Source: HGM12587 sp964561705
Lineage (GTDB): Bacteria; Bacillota; Clostridia; Lachnospirales; Lachnospiraceae
Reading direction: 5' to 3'
Length of the DNA stretch: 17,621 nucleotides
Assembly (NCBI GenBank): GCA_964561705.1
Contig: CAZLQJ010000040.1
Location: 1-17,621, forward strand
Both the position numbers and the translations under genes were made by a program. This document shows, piece by piece, positions 7,903 through 15,962 of the stretch. Positions within the stretch are counted from its first letter, which is position 1; the number at the start of each line of letters is the position of its first letter. The notes under the pieces were generated by a model that worked only from the letters and a program-made list of their open reading frames with translations, did no database searches and had not been told where the DNA came from.

Positions 7903-9273
7903 ATGAAATATGATGTAATTATTGTTGGAGCAGGACCTGGCGGTATTTTTTCAGCCTATGAGCTGGCAAAAAAAGATCCGGAATTAAAAATTGCTGTTTT
8001 TGAAGCGGGTCATGCATTGGAGAAAAGAAAATGTCCGATCGATGGAGATAAGGTAAAATCCTGTATCAAATGTAAAAGCTGCGCCATCATGAGCGGTTTT
8101 GGCGGTGCCGGCGCATTTTCTGACGGAAAATATAATATCACCAATGATTTCGGCGGTACACTTTACGAATATATCGGAAAAGCAAAAGCACTGGAATTAA
8201 TGAATTATGTAGATGAGATCAATATGGCATACGGCGGAGAAGGCACAAAAATGTATTCCACAGCCGGAACCCAGTTTAACAAAATCTGTATGCAGAACAA
8301 ATTAAAACTGTTAAATGCATCTGTCAGACATCTGGGAACAGACATTAACTATGTCGTTCTGGAAAATATTTACAATGCCATGAAAGATCAGATGGATTTC
8401 TACTTTGATACTCCGGTAGAAAAATTAGAGATCGTCGATGGAACCTACCGTGTTCATGCAAAAGGAGAAACGTATGACTGCGAGAAATGTATCATTTCCG
8501 TAGGACGAAGTGGCAGCAAATGGATGGAAACCGTATGTAAAGATCTGGAGATCCCGACAGAATCAAATCGTGTAGATATCGGTGTGCGTGTAGAACTTCC
8601 GGCAGTCATTTTCTCACATCTGACAGACGAACTGTACGAAAGCAAGATCGTTTACCGTACAGAAAAATTTGAGGATAATGTACGTACCTTCTGTATGAAT
8701 CCGCATGGTGCCGTAGTAAATGAAAATACCAACGGAATCGTTACCGTAAACGGTCACAGCTATGAAGATCCGGCAAAGCATACAGAAAATACAAACTTTG
8801 CCCTGCTTGTAGCCAAGCATTTTTCAGAGCCGTTTAAGGACAGCAACGGTTACGGAGAAAGCATTGCCAGACTTTCCAATATGTTAGGCGGCGGTGTTAT
8901 CGTTCAAAGATTTGGAGATCTGGTACGCGGAAGACGAAGCAACAAATCCCGTATTGAAGAAGGTCTGGTACGCCCGACACTGGCTGCCACACCGGGAGAT
9001 TTAAGTTTGGTGCTTCCAAAACGTATTTTGGACGGTATCATTGAAATGATCTATGCATTGGACAAGATCGCACCGGGAACGGCAAATGATGATACCCTTC
9101 TCTATGGTGTAGAAGTCAAATTCTATAATATGGAAGTATCGCTGGATGAAAATCTGGAAACCAAACACAAAGGCTTGTACGTCATCGGTGATGGAAGCGG
9201 TGTTACCCATTCCCTTTCCCATGCATCCGCCAGCGGTGTTTATGTAGCAAGAAAGATTTTAGAAGAAAAATAA
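7903..9273 (+). CDS. FAD-dependent dehydrogenase, COG2509-like, with a cysteine cluster
   Basis: The product (456 aa) is a cytoplasmic flavoprotein with an N-terminal Rossmann FAD-binding motif GAGPGG (9-14), then a Cys cluster C44-x9-C54-x2-C57-x2-C60, then GFGGAGAFSDGKYN and a C-terminal IGDGSGVTHSLSHASASG segment that closes the flavin site. This order is typical of the uncharacterised NAD(P)/FAD-dependent dehydrogenase family COG2509, whose substrate is unknown. The Cys spacing could hold an iron-sulfur cluster or zinc; that is inference. The start is the ATG at 7903, with GAGGT (7890-7894) 8 nt upstream; the longer frame from 7888 lacks a ribosome binding site and contains this one. No terminator follows, so transcription may continue into the next gene 51 bp downstream. 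Confidence 0.88.
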   Translation: MKYDVIIVGAGPGGIFSAYELAKKDPELKIAVFEAGHALEKRKCPIDGDKVKSCIKCKSCAIMSGFGGAGAFSDGKYNITNDFGGTLYEYIGKAKALELMNYVDEINMAYGGEGTKMYSTAGTQFNKICMQNKLKLLNASVRHLGTDINYVVLENIYNAMKDQMDFYFDTPVEKLEIVDGTYRVHAKGETYDCEKCIISVGRSGSKWMETVCKDLEIPTESNRVDIGVRVELPAVIFSHLTDELYESKIVYRTEKFEDNVRTFCMNPHGAVVNENTNGIVTVNGHSYEDPAKHTENTNFALLVAKHFSEPFKDSNGYGESIARLSNMLGGGVIVQRFGDLVRGRRSNKSRIEEGLVRPTLAATPGDLSLVLPKRILDGIIEMIYALDKIAPGTANDDTLLYGVEVKFYNMEVSLDENLETKHKGLYVIGDGSGVTHSLSHASASGVYVARKILEEK

Positions 9274-9286
9274 ACTTTAAAGTTTA
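9271..9286. repeat. 16-bp perfect palindrome at the dehydrogenase stop codon
   Basis: TAAACTTTAAAGTTTA is self-complementary and includes the TAA stop codon. There is no loop and no T-run after it (A-rich sequence follows), so it is not a standard terminator. It may be an operator-like site or chance in A/T-rich DNA. Confidence 0.4.
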
Positions 9287-9324
9287 CAAAAAAAGAAAAA
9301 AGTTATGACTATAAAGGAAATGCC

Positions 9325-11016
9325 ATGTTTCAGAATCAAAAAAAGAAAAAGATTTTAGAATTTGCCGGAAGTATGGCAGCTTCGGCATTCCTGTTTTTGG
9401 TGATCTACAAATGGATTCCCATCGTCTATTCCACCAATGATGACCGCATGATCGCAGAAATCTTATCGGGACAGTTTACGGGCACACCGGAAAGCTATGG
9501 AATCCAGATGACGTATGGACTGACCTGGCTGATCAGCCGGCTGTATAAGATCACCAGAAACTTTGGGTGGTATGGAATCTTCCTGATGGGCGCACAGATT
9601 TTTGCCTTGGGTACGATCATTTACCGGCTGCAGAGTTTTTGCAGCAGCTGGAAGAATAAATTGTGGATGTTTTTGATCACAGCCGGTGTATTTTTGTCCT
9701 TGTGGCTGAAAGTTTACGTGCAGCTGACCTATACGACTACCGCAGCTTTTGTAGGGCTTGCAGCGATTTTTTGGTATGCATCGTCCAAAACCGATGGGAA
9801 GAATATCCTGATGACCGGTATTTTGGCAAATCTTGCATTTTCCATCCGGCCAAATGTATTTTATATGCTGCTTCCGGCCACGGGGCTGGTTTATTTATGG
9901 AAGATTTTTGGAAAAAAAGAACAAAGACCGGTGACCCTTGCAGCACCTTTTATGATCCTGGCGGTGACAGCAGCCCTGTTTCTGGCAGATGCATCGGCCT
10001 ATTCCAAAGAAGGCTGGAAGGAATTTAAAGAATTTTTTAATGACCGGACAGATATTTATGATTTCTACGATCTGGCAGATTATGAGGAACATCAGGAACT
10101 CTATGATTCTCTGGGACTTTCCAAAGAAGAATTTGATCTGATCCGGATCTACGATTATACGATTTTAGGGGACCTTCCCAAAGAGGTATTTCCGGAATAT
10201 TTAGAGGCCTACCGGCAGATGGAACAGGAAGAAGGCATTACATTTGCGGGAAAAGTGCTTCAGGCAGTGAAAACATTTGGAAAAGATGTGGTTACCAATG
10301 CCTATGGTGTGGAAAACACTCTGCTTTTTGTGGCTTTTGGTGTGCTTTTTTGCTGGCTTTTGTGGAAAAAAAGCTATGATCTGGCGATTTATCTGGGAAT
10401 CCAAGGGGGAACCGCCGGTGTTTTGTGGCTATATTTTACGTATTGGAGCAGAGCCATTGAAAGGATCCAAGTGACCATGAGCCTGATCAGTCTGGCAGTG
10501 CTTCTTCATGTGCTTTTTGAAATGCAAAAGAGGAGACTTTTGTTCCTTCCGGGAAAAGGTGTGTGGAAAACGGTCTTGGCAGCAGGCATGCTGATCCTTG
10601 GAATTTGGAATGGAACTTCCTATCGCTATGAAAATATTCAAAAAGCCCATACCTATGAAGATGTACAGACGATCAAAGAATATTGTGCAAAAGATCCCGA
10701 CCGGTTGTATTACATGGATGTGGCCACGATGACAGAACTTTACGGGCGGGTGACCATCAAAAATACCGAACCGGAATATATGAATTATATTCCCTTAGGG
10801 GACTGGTCGGCGTACTGCCCGCATTATGAGAAAAAACTGAAACGTCATGGAGTGGAAAATGTGGCCGAAACCCTTACCGGGGAAAATACCTACGTGATCA
10901 TGCTCCATAATTATCAGGTACAATGCATCAAAGATTATTTGAATGTGAAGGAAGCCTGGACGGAGACCATTTTCGGGGCTGATGGAGCTGCCTATGCGGT
11001 CTACCAGTTTCAGTAA
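9325..11016 (+). CDS. Polytopic membrane protein, probable GT-C-fold glycosyltransferase
   Basis: The product (563 aa) has about ten or eleven hydrophobic segments. The first (about 10-35) is followed by an outward loop containing NDD (N38-D39-D40). An acidic pair in the first extracytoplasmic loop is the common signature of GT-C glycosyltransferases, which move sugars from polyprenyl-phosphate donors on the outer face. A large hydrophilic loop (about 228-325) and a soluble C-terminal domain (about 450-563) complete it. AAAGGA (9313-9318) lies 6 nt before the ATG. The two following genes encode ArnE/ArnF-like small membrane proteins, which supports a lipid-linked sugar pathway. I do not recognise a named family; the GT-C assignment rests on topology, the acidic motif and context. 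Another polytopic membrane protein remains possible. Confidence 0.6.
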   Translation: MFQNQKKKKILEFAGSMAASAFLFLVIYKWIPIVYSTNDDRMIAEILSGQFTGTPESYGIQMTYGLTWLISRLYKITRNFGWYGIFLMGAQIFALGTIIYRLQSFCSSWKNKLWMFLITAGVFLSLWLKVYVQLTYTTTAAFVGLAAIFWYASSKTDGKNILMTGILANLAFSIRPNVFYMLLPATGLVYLWKIFGKKEQRPVTLAAPFMILAVTAALFLADASAYSKEGWKEFKEFFNDRTDIYDFYDLADYEEHQELYDSLGLSKEEFDLIRIYDYTILGDLPKEVFPEYLEAYRQMEQEEGITFAGKVLQAVKTFGKDVVTNAYGVENTLLFVAFGVLFCWLLWKKSYDLAIYLGIQGGTAGVLWLYFTYWSRAIERIQVTMSLISLAVLLHVLFEMQKRRLLFLPGKGVWKTVLAAGMLILGIWNGTSYRYENIQKAHTYEDVQTIKEYCAKDPDRLYYMDVATMTELYGRVTIKNTEPEYMNYIPLGDWSAYCPHYEKKLKRHGVENVAETLTGENTYVIMLHNYQVQCIKDYLNVKEAWTETIFGADGAAYAVYQFQ

Positions 11017-11060
11017 AGATCTGCAAAAATAGAACTTTAAGAGAAAGAGAGGCAAAGGAT

Positions 11061-11414
11061 TTGGAAAAGAAAACAAGCTGGAAAGTAATCATAGGTCTGC
11101 ACCTTCTGCTGTTTTTGTACTCCATTGAGAGCGTTTGTTCAAAAATGGCATCAGGTCAGGAAATGTTTTCCTTTAAATTCTTTTTATTTTACGGTCTGGT
11201 ACTGTTTCTACTGTTTTTCTATGCGCTGGCATGGCAAAGAGTTTTAAAGTACATGCCGTTGACGGTAGCTTATGCAAACAAAGGAATTACCATCGTCTGG
11301 GGAATGGTCTGGGGTGCCCTGCTTTTTGATGAAGCGATTACCTTAAAGACCGTGATCGGGGCAGTGGTTATTTTGGCAGGAATATATCTGGTGGTGACGA
11401 ACAATGAACATTAA
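11061..11414 (+). CDS. Small EamA/SMR-type membrane protein, ArnE/ArnF-like subunit 1
   Basis: The product (117 aa, four membrane helices) has the half-size drug/metabolite-transporter layout. The PLTVAYANKGITIVWG stretch, then LLFDEAITLKTVIGA and a final helix, match the conserved second half of an EamA unit. The start codon is TTG at 11061, supported by GAGAGG (11047-11052) 8 nt upstream; no upstream or nearby ATG gives this helix order. It follows the GT-C-like gene by 44 bp and overlaps the next gene by 11 bp, so the two small proteins are probably made together and pair as a heterodimer, as ArnE and ArnF do in aminoarabinose-lipid flipping. Substrate is unknown; a multidrug exporter of the SMR type is the alternative. 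Confidence 0.8.
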   Translation: MEKKTSWKVIIGLHLLLFLYSIESVCSKMASGQEMFSFKFFLFYGLVLFLLFFYALAWQRVLKYMPLTVAYANKGITIVWGMVWGALLFDEAITLKTVIGAVVILAGIYLVVTNNEH

Positions 11415-11748
11415 GTATGCATTTATCTGTTTATTTTTATTTAGTGTATTTATTTCCTCCTGTTCCCAGATCCTTTTAAAAAAGGGTGCAAACAGGAAAT
11501 ACAAAAATATAATTGAAGAATATTTAAATCCGTTGGTCATTGCGGCGTACAGCATCTTTTTGCTATCCTCTTTTCTGACCATGTATTCCTACAAATACGT
11601 TCCGCTGTCCATTGGACCGATGATCGAAGCTGTGGGCTATGTATTTGTAGCAGTTTTGGGACGCATTTTCTTAAAAGAGAAGATCAATAGAAAGATGGCG
11701 CTGGGAATGGCGTTGATCCTGATCGGCATCGTCATCTGCAGCATTTAA
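11404..11748 (+). CDS. Small EamA/SMR-type membrane protein, ArnE/ArnF-like subunit 2
   Basis: The product (114 aa, four helices) carries SSCSQILLKKGA near the first helix, a short cytoplasmic or polar segment, then YVPLSIGPMIEAVGYVFVA and LKEKINRKMALGMALILIGI, the usual EamA/SMR end. The ATG at 11404 sits inside the end of the preceding gene with GGTGGTGA (11390-11397) upstream, which suggests translational coupling. Two non-identical four-helix subunits side by side and behind a GT-C-like gene are best read as a heterodimeric flippase for a polyprenyl-phosphate sugar. That role is inferred from context. It differs clearly in sequence from subunit 1, so it is not a recent tandem copy. Confidence 0.8.
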   Translation: MNIKYAFICLFLFSVFISSCSQILLKKGANRKYKNIIEEYLNPLVIAAYSIFLLSSFLTMYSYKYVPLSIGPMIEAVGYVFVAVLGRIFLKEKINRKMALGMALILIGIVICSI

Positions 11749-11758
11749 GGAGAAACCT

Positions 11759-12346
11759 ATGGGAAAGATTTTTTACTTAATGGGAAAAAGTTCTTCGGGA
11801 AAGGATTCCCTTTATCAGCAGCTGATGGAGGATCGGGAACTTTCCTTAAAACCCATTGTCATGTATACCACAAGACCCATCCGGGCAGGAGAAACTGACG
11901 GGAAAGAGTATTTTTTCGTAGATGATCAGAAGCTGGAACGTTTACAGAGAGAACATAAAGTCATTGAATGCAGATCCTATCAGACGATCCATGGGATCTG
12001 GAGTTATTTTACGGTCTGTGACGAGCAGATCGACTTAAAGGAACAAAATTACCTGGTGATCGGTACCTTGGAATCTTACTCAGCGTGTAAAAGGTATTTT
12101 GGAGAACAGGTGCTGGAGCCGATTTATATTGAAGTAGATGACGGGGTGCGCCTTCAGAGAGCGCTGGATCGGGAGCGCAGTCAGGATCAGCCGAAATATC
12201 AGGAAATGTGTCGCAGATTTTTAGCAGACAGTGAGGATTTTTCTGAAGAAAATATCAAGGCCGCAGGCATTCAAAAGCGTTTTATCAATGATGATTTCGC
12301 TGTTTGTTTCGGTGAGATTACCCAATATATCAAAACGTTTCTTTAG
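11759..12346 (+). CDS. Guanylate kinase/PhnN-like P-loop kinase
   Basis: The product (195 aa) begins with a Walker A loop GKSSSGKDS (9-17). TTRPIRAGETDGKEYFF (37-53) corresponds to the GMP-binding region of guanylate kinases (R39, R42, E45, Y51). The Asp after the P-loop Lys and the MGKIFYLMG opening are closer to PhnN ribose 1,5-bisphosphokinase, which opens in a very similar way. The protein is therefore a member of the Gmk/PhnN superfamily whose substrate cannot be fixed by eye. No phosphonate genes are nearby. AAGGAG (11747-11752) overlaps the stop of the upstream gene and lies 6 nt from the ATG, so it is co-translated with the membrane genes. It is probably not the essential Gmk of the cell, but that needs the rest of the genome. 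Confidence 0.75.
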   Translation: MGKIFYLMGKSSSGKDSLYQQLMEDRELSLKPIVMYTTRPIRAGETDGKEYFFVDDQKLERLQREHKVIECRSYQTIHGIWSYFTVCDEQIDLKEQNYLVIGTLESYSACKRYFGEQVLEPIYIEVDDGVRLQRALDRERSQDQPKYQEMCRRFLADSEDFSEENIKAAGIQKRFINDDFAVCFGEITQYIKTFL

Positions 12347-12376
12347 TTGCGGCGGCATAGCTTTTTGTGATACAAT
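12347..12376 (+). promoter_or_regulatory. Promoter of the holB-ricT-trmN6-rsmI operon
   Basis: TTGCGG (12347-12352) and TACAAT (12371-12376) are separated by 18 bp, and TG at 12368-12369 makes the -10 extended. It begins at the base after the stop codon of the P-loop kinase gene. There is no terminator in between, so some transcription may also come from upstream. Confidence 0.6.
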
Positions 12377-12413
12377 AAGCAGGTAAGTGATGCATTCGGA
12401 GGGAGGTACGGAG

Positions 12414-13403
12414 ATGTCAGGCTTTCAGGACGTGATCGGCCATGAACAGCTGGTCGAACATTTAAAAAGTGCAATTTCCATGGGAAAAGTATCCCATGCA
12501 TATATTTTAGATGGAGAAAAGGGATCGGGAAAAAACTTTCTTGCAGACATTTTTGCGGCGGCGCTGCAGTGTGAAGGAACGGAACATCGACCTTGCGGAA
12601 CGTGTATTTCCTGTAAACAGGCGGAAGGAAAGAATCACCCTGACATCCTCCGCATCACCCACGAAAAACCAAACACGATCAGTGTGGATGATATCAGACA
12701 GCAGCTTTGTGGGGATGTGATGATCAAACCTTACAAAGGTCCTTATAAGATCTATATTGTGGATGAGGCGGAAAAATTAAATGTACAGGCGCAAAATGCC
12801 TTGTTGAAAACCATTGAGGAACCGCCTGCCTACGCAGTGATCCTGCTTCTGACGACCAATGCAGAGAGTTTTCTGCCGACCATTCTTTCCAGGTGTGTCA
12901 CCTTGCACTTAAAACCGGTCAAAGACAGCAAAGTCAGAAAATATCTTATGGAACAGGTGAAGATCCCGGACTATGAGGCAGATATCTGCGTTGCATTTGC
13001 ACAGGGAAATATCGGAAAAGCGAGAAGACTGGCTCTTTCCGAAGAATTTGGACAGATGAAAGAGCATGCCGTTCATCTGGTAAAATATATTCAGGAAATG
13101 GAAATTTCCGAGCTGATCGACAGCATGCATAAAATTACAGAATTTAAAACAGACATTTCGGACTATCTGGATCTGCTTTTGGTATGGTACAGAGATGTCT
13201 TATTATACAAAGCAACATGGAATCCATCTTCGGTGGTATTTTCAGATGAGATCATGACCATTGAAGAGATGGCATCCAAAAGCTCCTATGAAGGAATTGA
13301 AATGATTTTGAATGCATTGGATAAGGCAAAGATCCGTCTGGCAGCCAATGTAAATTTTGAGCTGACCATGGAGCTTTTATTGCTGACCATGAAGGAGAAT
13401 TAA
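12414..13403 (+). CDS. holB: DNA polymerase III subunit delta'
   Basis: The delta' subunit (329 aa) is the rigid AAA+ member of the clamp loader that opens and loads the beta clamp at the replication fork. Visible marks are GEKGSGKN (34-41), a P-loop that has Asn where Thr/Ser is usual; the zinc-binding Cys C53, C61, C64 and C67; VDEAE (116-120); and SRC (159-161), the arginine-finger motif. The longest frame opens with GTG at 12387, but the ATG at 12414 is chosen because GGAGGGAGG (12398-12406) sits just upstream and MSGFQDVIGHE is the expected start. It is the first gene of the operon. The altered P-loop fits the known inability of delta' to hydrolyse ATP. Confidence 0.95.
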   Translation: MSGFQDVIGHEQLVEHLKSAISMGKVSHAYILDGEKGSGKNFLADIFAAALQCEGTEHRPCGTCISCKQAEGKNHPDILRITHEKPNTISVDDIRQQLCGDVMIKPYKGPYKIYIVDEAEKLNVQAQNALLKTIEEPPAYAVILLLTTNAESFLPTILSRCVTLHLKPVKDSKVRKYLMEQVKIPDYEADICVAFAQGNIGKARRLALSEEFGQMKEHAVHLVKYIQEMEISELIDSMHKITEFKTDISDYLDLLLVWYRDVLLYKATWNPSSVVFSDEIMTIEEMASKSSYEGIEMILNALDKAKIRLAANVNFELTMELLLLTMKEN

Positions 13404-13406
13404 ACT

Positions 13407-14318
13407 ATGGTAAAAGTGATAGGTGTGCGTTTTCGTAATGCCGGAAAAGTGTATTATTTCGCACCTGGAGAATTAGAGATTGAACAGGGAGATCACGTAG
13501 TCGTTGAGACTGCCAGAGGCGTAGAATACGGTTATGTCGTTCTCGGAGCAAAAGAAGTAGAAGGCGATAAGATTGTCCAGCCGTTAAAGCCGGTGATGCG
13601 TGTGGCAACACCGGAGGATGATGAAAAAGCGGAAAAAAACCGGGAAAAAGAGAAAGAAGCCTTTAAAATCTGTCAGGAAAAGATCCGCAAACACGGATTG
13701 GAAATGAAACTGATCGATGCAGAATATACCTTCGATAACAACAAAGTGTTGTTTTATTTTACCGCGGACGGACGTATCGATTTTCGTGAGCTGGTAAAAG
13801 ATCTGGCAGCAGTTTTTAAGACCAGAATCGAGCTTCGCCAGATCGGTGTCAGAGATGAAACCAAAATCTTAGGAGGGATCGGCATCTGCGGAAGACCGCT
13901 CTGTTGCCATTCCTATCTTGCAGATTTCGTACCGGTTTCCATCAAAATGGCAAAAGAACAGAATCTGTCCTTGAATCCGACCAAGATTTCCGGCGTTTGC
14001 GGAAGACTGATGTGCTGTCTGAAAAATGAGCAGGAAACCTATGAAGATTTAAACAGCCGGCTTCCAAATGTGGGAGATTATGTGACTACACCGGATGGAC
14101 TGAAAGGAGAGGTATCTTCCTTAAGCGTTCTTCGCCAGCTGGTTAAAGTGGTCGTAACACTGGATAATGATGAAAAAGAGATCCGTGAATACAAGGGAAG
14201 CGAGCTGCGTTTCAAACCACGCAGAAGAAGAGAAAAAAATGCAGTGGCGGATGATGAATTAAAGGCACTGGAAGCCTTGGAAAGAAAAGAGAGAAAATCA
14301 AAGCTTGGAGACAATTAA
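13407..14318 (+). CDS. ricT: PSP1-domain protein RicT (YaaT)
   Basis: RicT (303 aa) belongs to the PSP1 family. In Bacillus subtilis it forms the Y-complex with RicA (YmcA) and RicF (YlbF), which carries [4Fe-4S] clusters and assists RNase Y in mRNA processing, competence, biofilm formation and sporulation. The core (about 1-265) includes two C-x4-CC motifs, C161/C166/C167 and C198/C203/C204, which supply the cluster ligands. The C-terminus (about 268-303) is basic and charged. The ATG at 13407 follows the holB stop by 3 bp, with AAGGAG (13392-13397) inside the holB end. A position next to holB is standard in Firmicutes. RicA and RicF are not in this window. Confidence 0.95.
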   Translation: MVKVIGVRFRNAGKVYYFAPGELEIEQGDHVVVETARGVEYGYVVLGAKEVEGDKIVQPLKPVMRVATPEDDEKAEKNREKEKEAFKICQEKIRKHGLEMKLIDAEYTFDNNKVLFYFTADGRIDFRELVKDLAAVFKTRIELRQIGVRDETKILGGIGICGRPLCCHSYLADFVPVSIKMAKEQNLSLNPTKISGVCGRLMCCLKNEQETYEDLNSRLPNVGDYVTTPDGLKGEVSSLSVLRQLVKVVVTLDNDEKEIREYKGSELRFKPRRRREKNAVADDELKALEALERKERKSKLGDN

Positions 14319-15048
14319 TTTAAGACCCAAAGAAAGGATCGATGATCTTCAGTGTAAGGGCTACCGGATCATTCAAAATCCGGAACGTTTCTGTTTTGGC
14401 ATGGATGCAGTGCTTTTGTCCTCCTTTGCAAAGGCAAAATCCGGAGAGCGGGTACTGGATCTGGGTACCGGAAACGGGATCATTCCCATCCTGATGGAGG
14501 CAAAAACCTCCGGAGAAGTCTTTTATGGACTGGAGATTCAGGAGGAAAGCGCAGATCTTGCCAAAAGAAGTGCTGCGCTGAACGGACTGGAAGAAAAAGT
14601 AAAGATTGTGACAGGCGATATGAAAGAGGCAGTAGAAATTTTTGGTGCTGCTTCTTTTCACGTCATTACCATGAATCCACCTTATATGACGGGAAATCAC
14701 GGAATCGTCAACCCAAAGGATGCCAAAGCCATTGCGCGTCACGAGATCACCTGTACGCTGGAAGACATGATCTCACAGGCTTCGAAGGTCCTAAAATCCA
14801 AAGGAAGATTTTATATGGTTCACCGTCCGTTTCGTCTGGCAGAGATCCTGTCTTTGATGGTGAACTATCATTTGGAACCGAAACGGATGCGTCTGGTGTA
14901 CCCCTATGTGGATAAAGAACCAAATATGGTGCTGATCGAGGGATTAAAAGGGGGAAATTCCAGAATTACCGTGGAACCGCCGCTGATCGTTTATGATGCA
15001 CCGGGGGTTTATACGGAAGAATTAAAGAAAATGTATTATGAGGTCTGA
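14305..15048 (+). CDS. trmN6: tRNA1(Val) (adenine(37)-N6)-methyltransferase family protein
   Basis: This Rossmann-fold SAM-dependent methyltransferase (247 aa) has motif I DLGTGNG (52-58) and the N6-adenine catalytic motif NPPY (124-127). By family it methylates A37 of a tRNA, as E. coli TrmN6 (YfiC) does for tRNA1(Val); the exact tRNA here is not known. The frame opens with TTG at 14305 and overlaps the end of ricT by 14 bp. The ERIDDLQ segment a few residues in is typical of the N-terminus, and no ATG or good Shine-Dalgarno sequence is available, so the exact start is less sure than the identity. Its stop overlaps the ribosome binding region of rsmI, so it is part of the holB operon. Confidence 0.9.
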   Translation: METINLRPKERIDDLQCKGYRIIQNPERFCFGMDAVLLSSFAKAKSGERVLDLGTGNGIIPILMEAKTSGEVFYGLEIQEESADLAKRSAALNGLEEKVKIVTGDMKEAVEIFGAASFHVITMNPPYMTGNHGIVNPKDAKAIARHEITCTLEDMISQASKVLKSKGRFYMVHRPFRLAEILSLMVNYHLEPKRMRLVYPYVDKEPNMVLIEGLKGGNSRITVEPPLIVYDAPGVYTEELKKMYYEV

Positions 15049-15049
15049 C

Positions 15050-15886
15050 ATGCAGGGAAAATTATATTTATGCGCCACACCCATCGGAAATTTGGAAGAC
15101 ATTACCTATCGGGTGCTGCGTACCTTAAAAGAAGTGGATTTGATTGCAGCGGAAGATACGAGAAACAGTATCAAATTGTTGAACCATTTTGAGATCCACA
15201 CACCCATGACCAGTTATCACGAATATAATAAGATCGAAAAAGCACAGGTTCTGATCCGTAAAATGCAGGAGGGAACCAATGTGGCACTGATCACCGATGC
15301 AGGAACACCGGGCATTTCCGATCCGGGGGAGGATCTGGTGCGTATGTGCTACGAAGCAGGCATTTCGGTCACTTCCCTGCCGGGACCGGCGGCTTGTATC
15401 ACAGCCCTGACCCTGTCGGGACTGGCAACCAGAAGATTTGCTTTTGAGGCCTTTTTGCCTTCCGATAAAAAAGAACGTCAGACAGTGCTGGCAGAACTGG
15501 TAGATGAAACCAGAACGATCATTTTATATGAAGCACCGCACCGGCTGGTCAAAACCTTAAAGGAACTTCTAGAGACGCTGGGAAACCGCAGGATGACCCT
15601 GTGCCGGGAACTTACCAAAAAACATGAAACGGCCTTTGCATCCACCATTGGGGATATTTTGAAGTTTTATGAAACGCAGGAGCCGAAGGGCGAATGTGTT
15701 TTGGTCATTGAGGGAAAAGACCGTCAGGAACTGGTTCTGGAAGAACGTGCCCGCTGGGAAGAATTGTCTGTGGAAGCACATATGGAAGTTTATCTTTCAC
15801 AGGGAATGGACAAAAAAGAAGCCATGAAATGTGTCGCAAAGGATCGGGGCGTATCCAAACGGGACATTTATCAGGCGTTGCTGTGA
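15050..15886 (+). CDS. rsmI: 16S rRNA (cytidine(1402)-2'-O)-methyltransferase
   Basis: RsmI (278 aa) adds the 2'-O-methyl group to C1402 in the decoding centre of 16S rRNA, using SAM and a tetrapyrrole-methylase fold. Conserved blocks are LYLCATPIGNLEDIT (5-19), AAEDTRNS (33-40), SYHEYN (55-60), LITDAGTPGISDPG (80-93) and the GPAACITAL block (112-120). The ATG at 15050 is chosen over the in-frame one at 15038: GAGGT (15040-15044) is 5 nt upstream of it, while 15038 has none. The start follows the trmN6 stop by a single base. It is the last gene of the operon and ends 14 bp before a strong terminator. Confidence 0.96.
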   Translation: MQGKLYLCATPIGNLEDITYRVLRTLKEVDLIAAEDTRNSIKLLNHFEIHTPMTSYHEYNKIEKAQVLIRKMQEGTNVALITDAGTPGISDPGEDLVRMCYEAGISVTSLPGPAACITALTLSGLATRRFAFEAFLPSDKKERQTVLAELVDETRTIILYEAPHRLVKTLKELLETLGNRRMTLCRELTKKHETAFASTIGDILKFYETQEPKGECVLVIEGKDRQELVLEERARWEELSVEAHMEVYLSQGMDKKEAMKCVAKDRGVSKRDIYQALL

Positions 15887-15900
15887 AAAGATAGAAATCA

Positions 15901-15929
15901 GGCGGGATTTTAGATCCCGCCCTTTTTTT
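15901..15929 (+). terminator. Intrinsic terminator of the holB-rsmI operon
   Basis: GGCGGGAT (15901-15908) pairs with ATCCCGCC (15914-15921) around a 5-nt loop, followed by C and seven T residues. It also lies downstream of the convergent spmB gene, but on that strand the sequence after the hairpin is only mixed T/A/C, so it acts mainly on the plus strand. Confidence 0.92.
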
Positions 15930-15962
15930 GCTTTAGGAAGTTTCACAGATTTTGAGAGAAAA

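Noticed and set aside
9283..9315. TTTACA and TATAAA as a separate promoter for the GT-C-like gene
   Set aside because: The spacer is 21 bp, too long for sigma-A, and the stretch is highly A-rich. Readthrough from the upstream gene is simpler.
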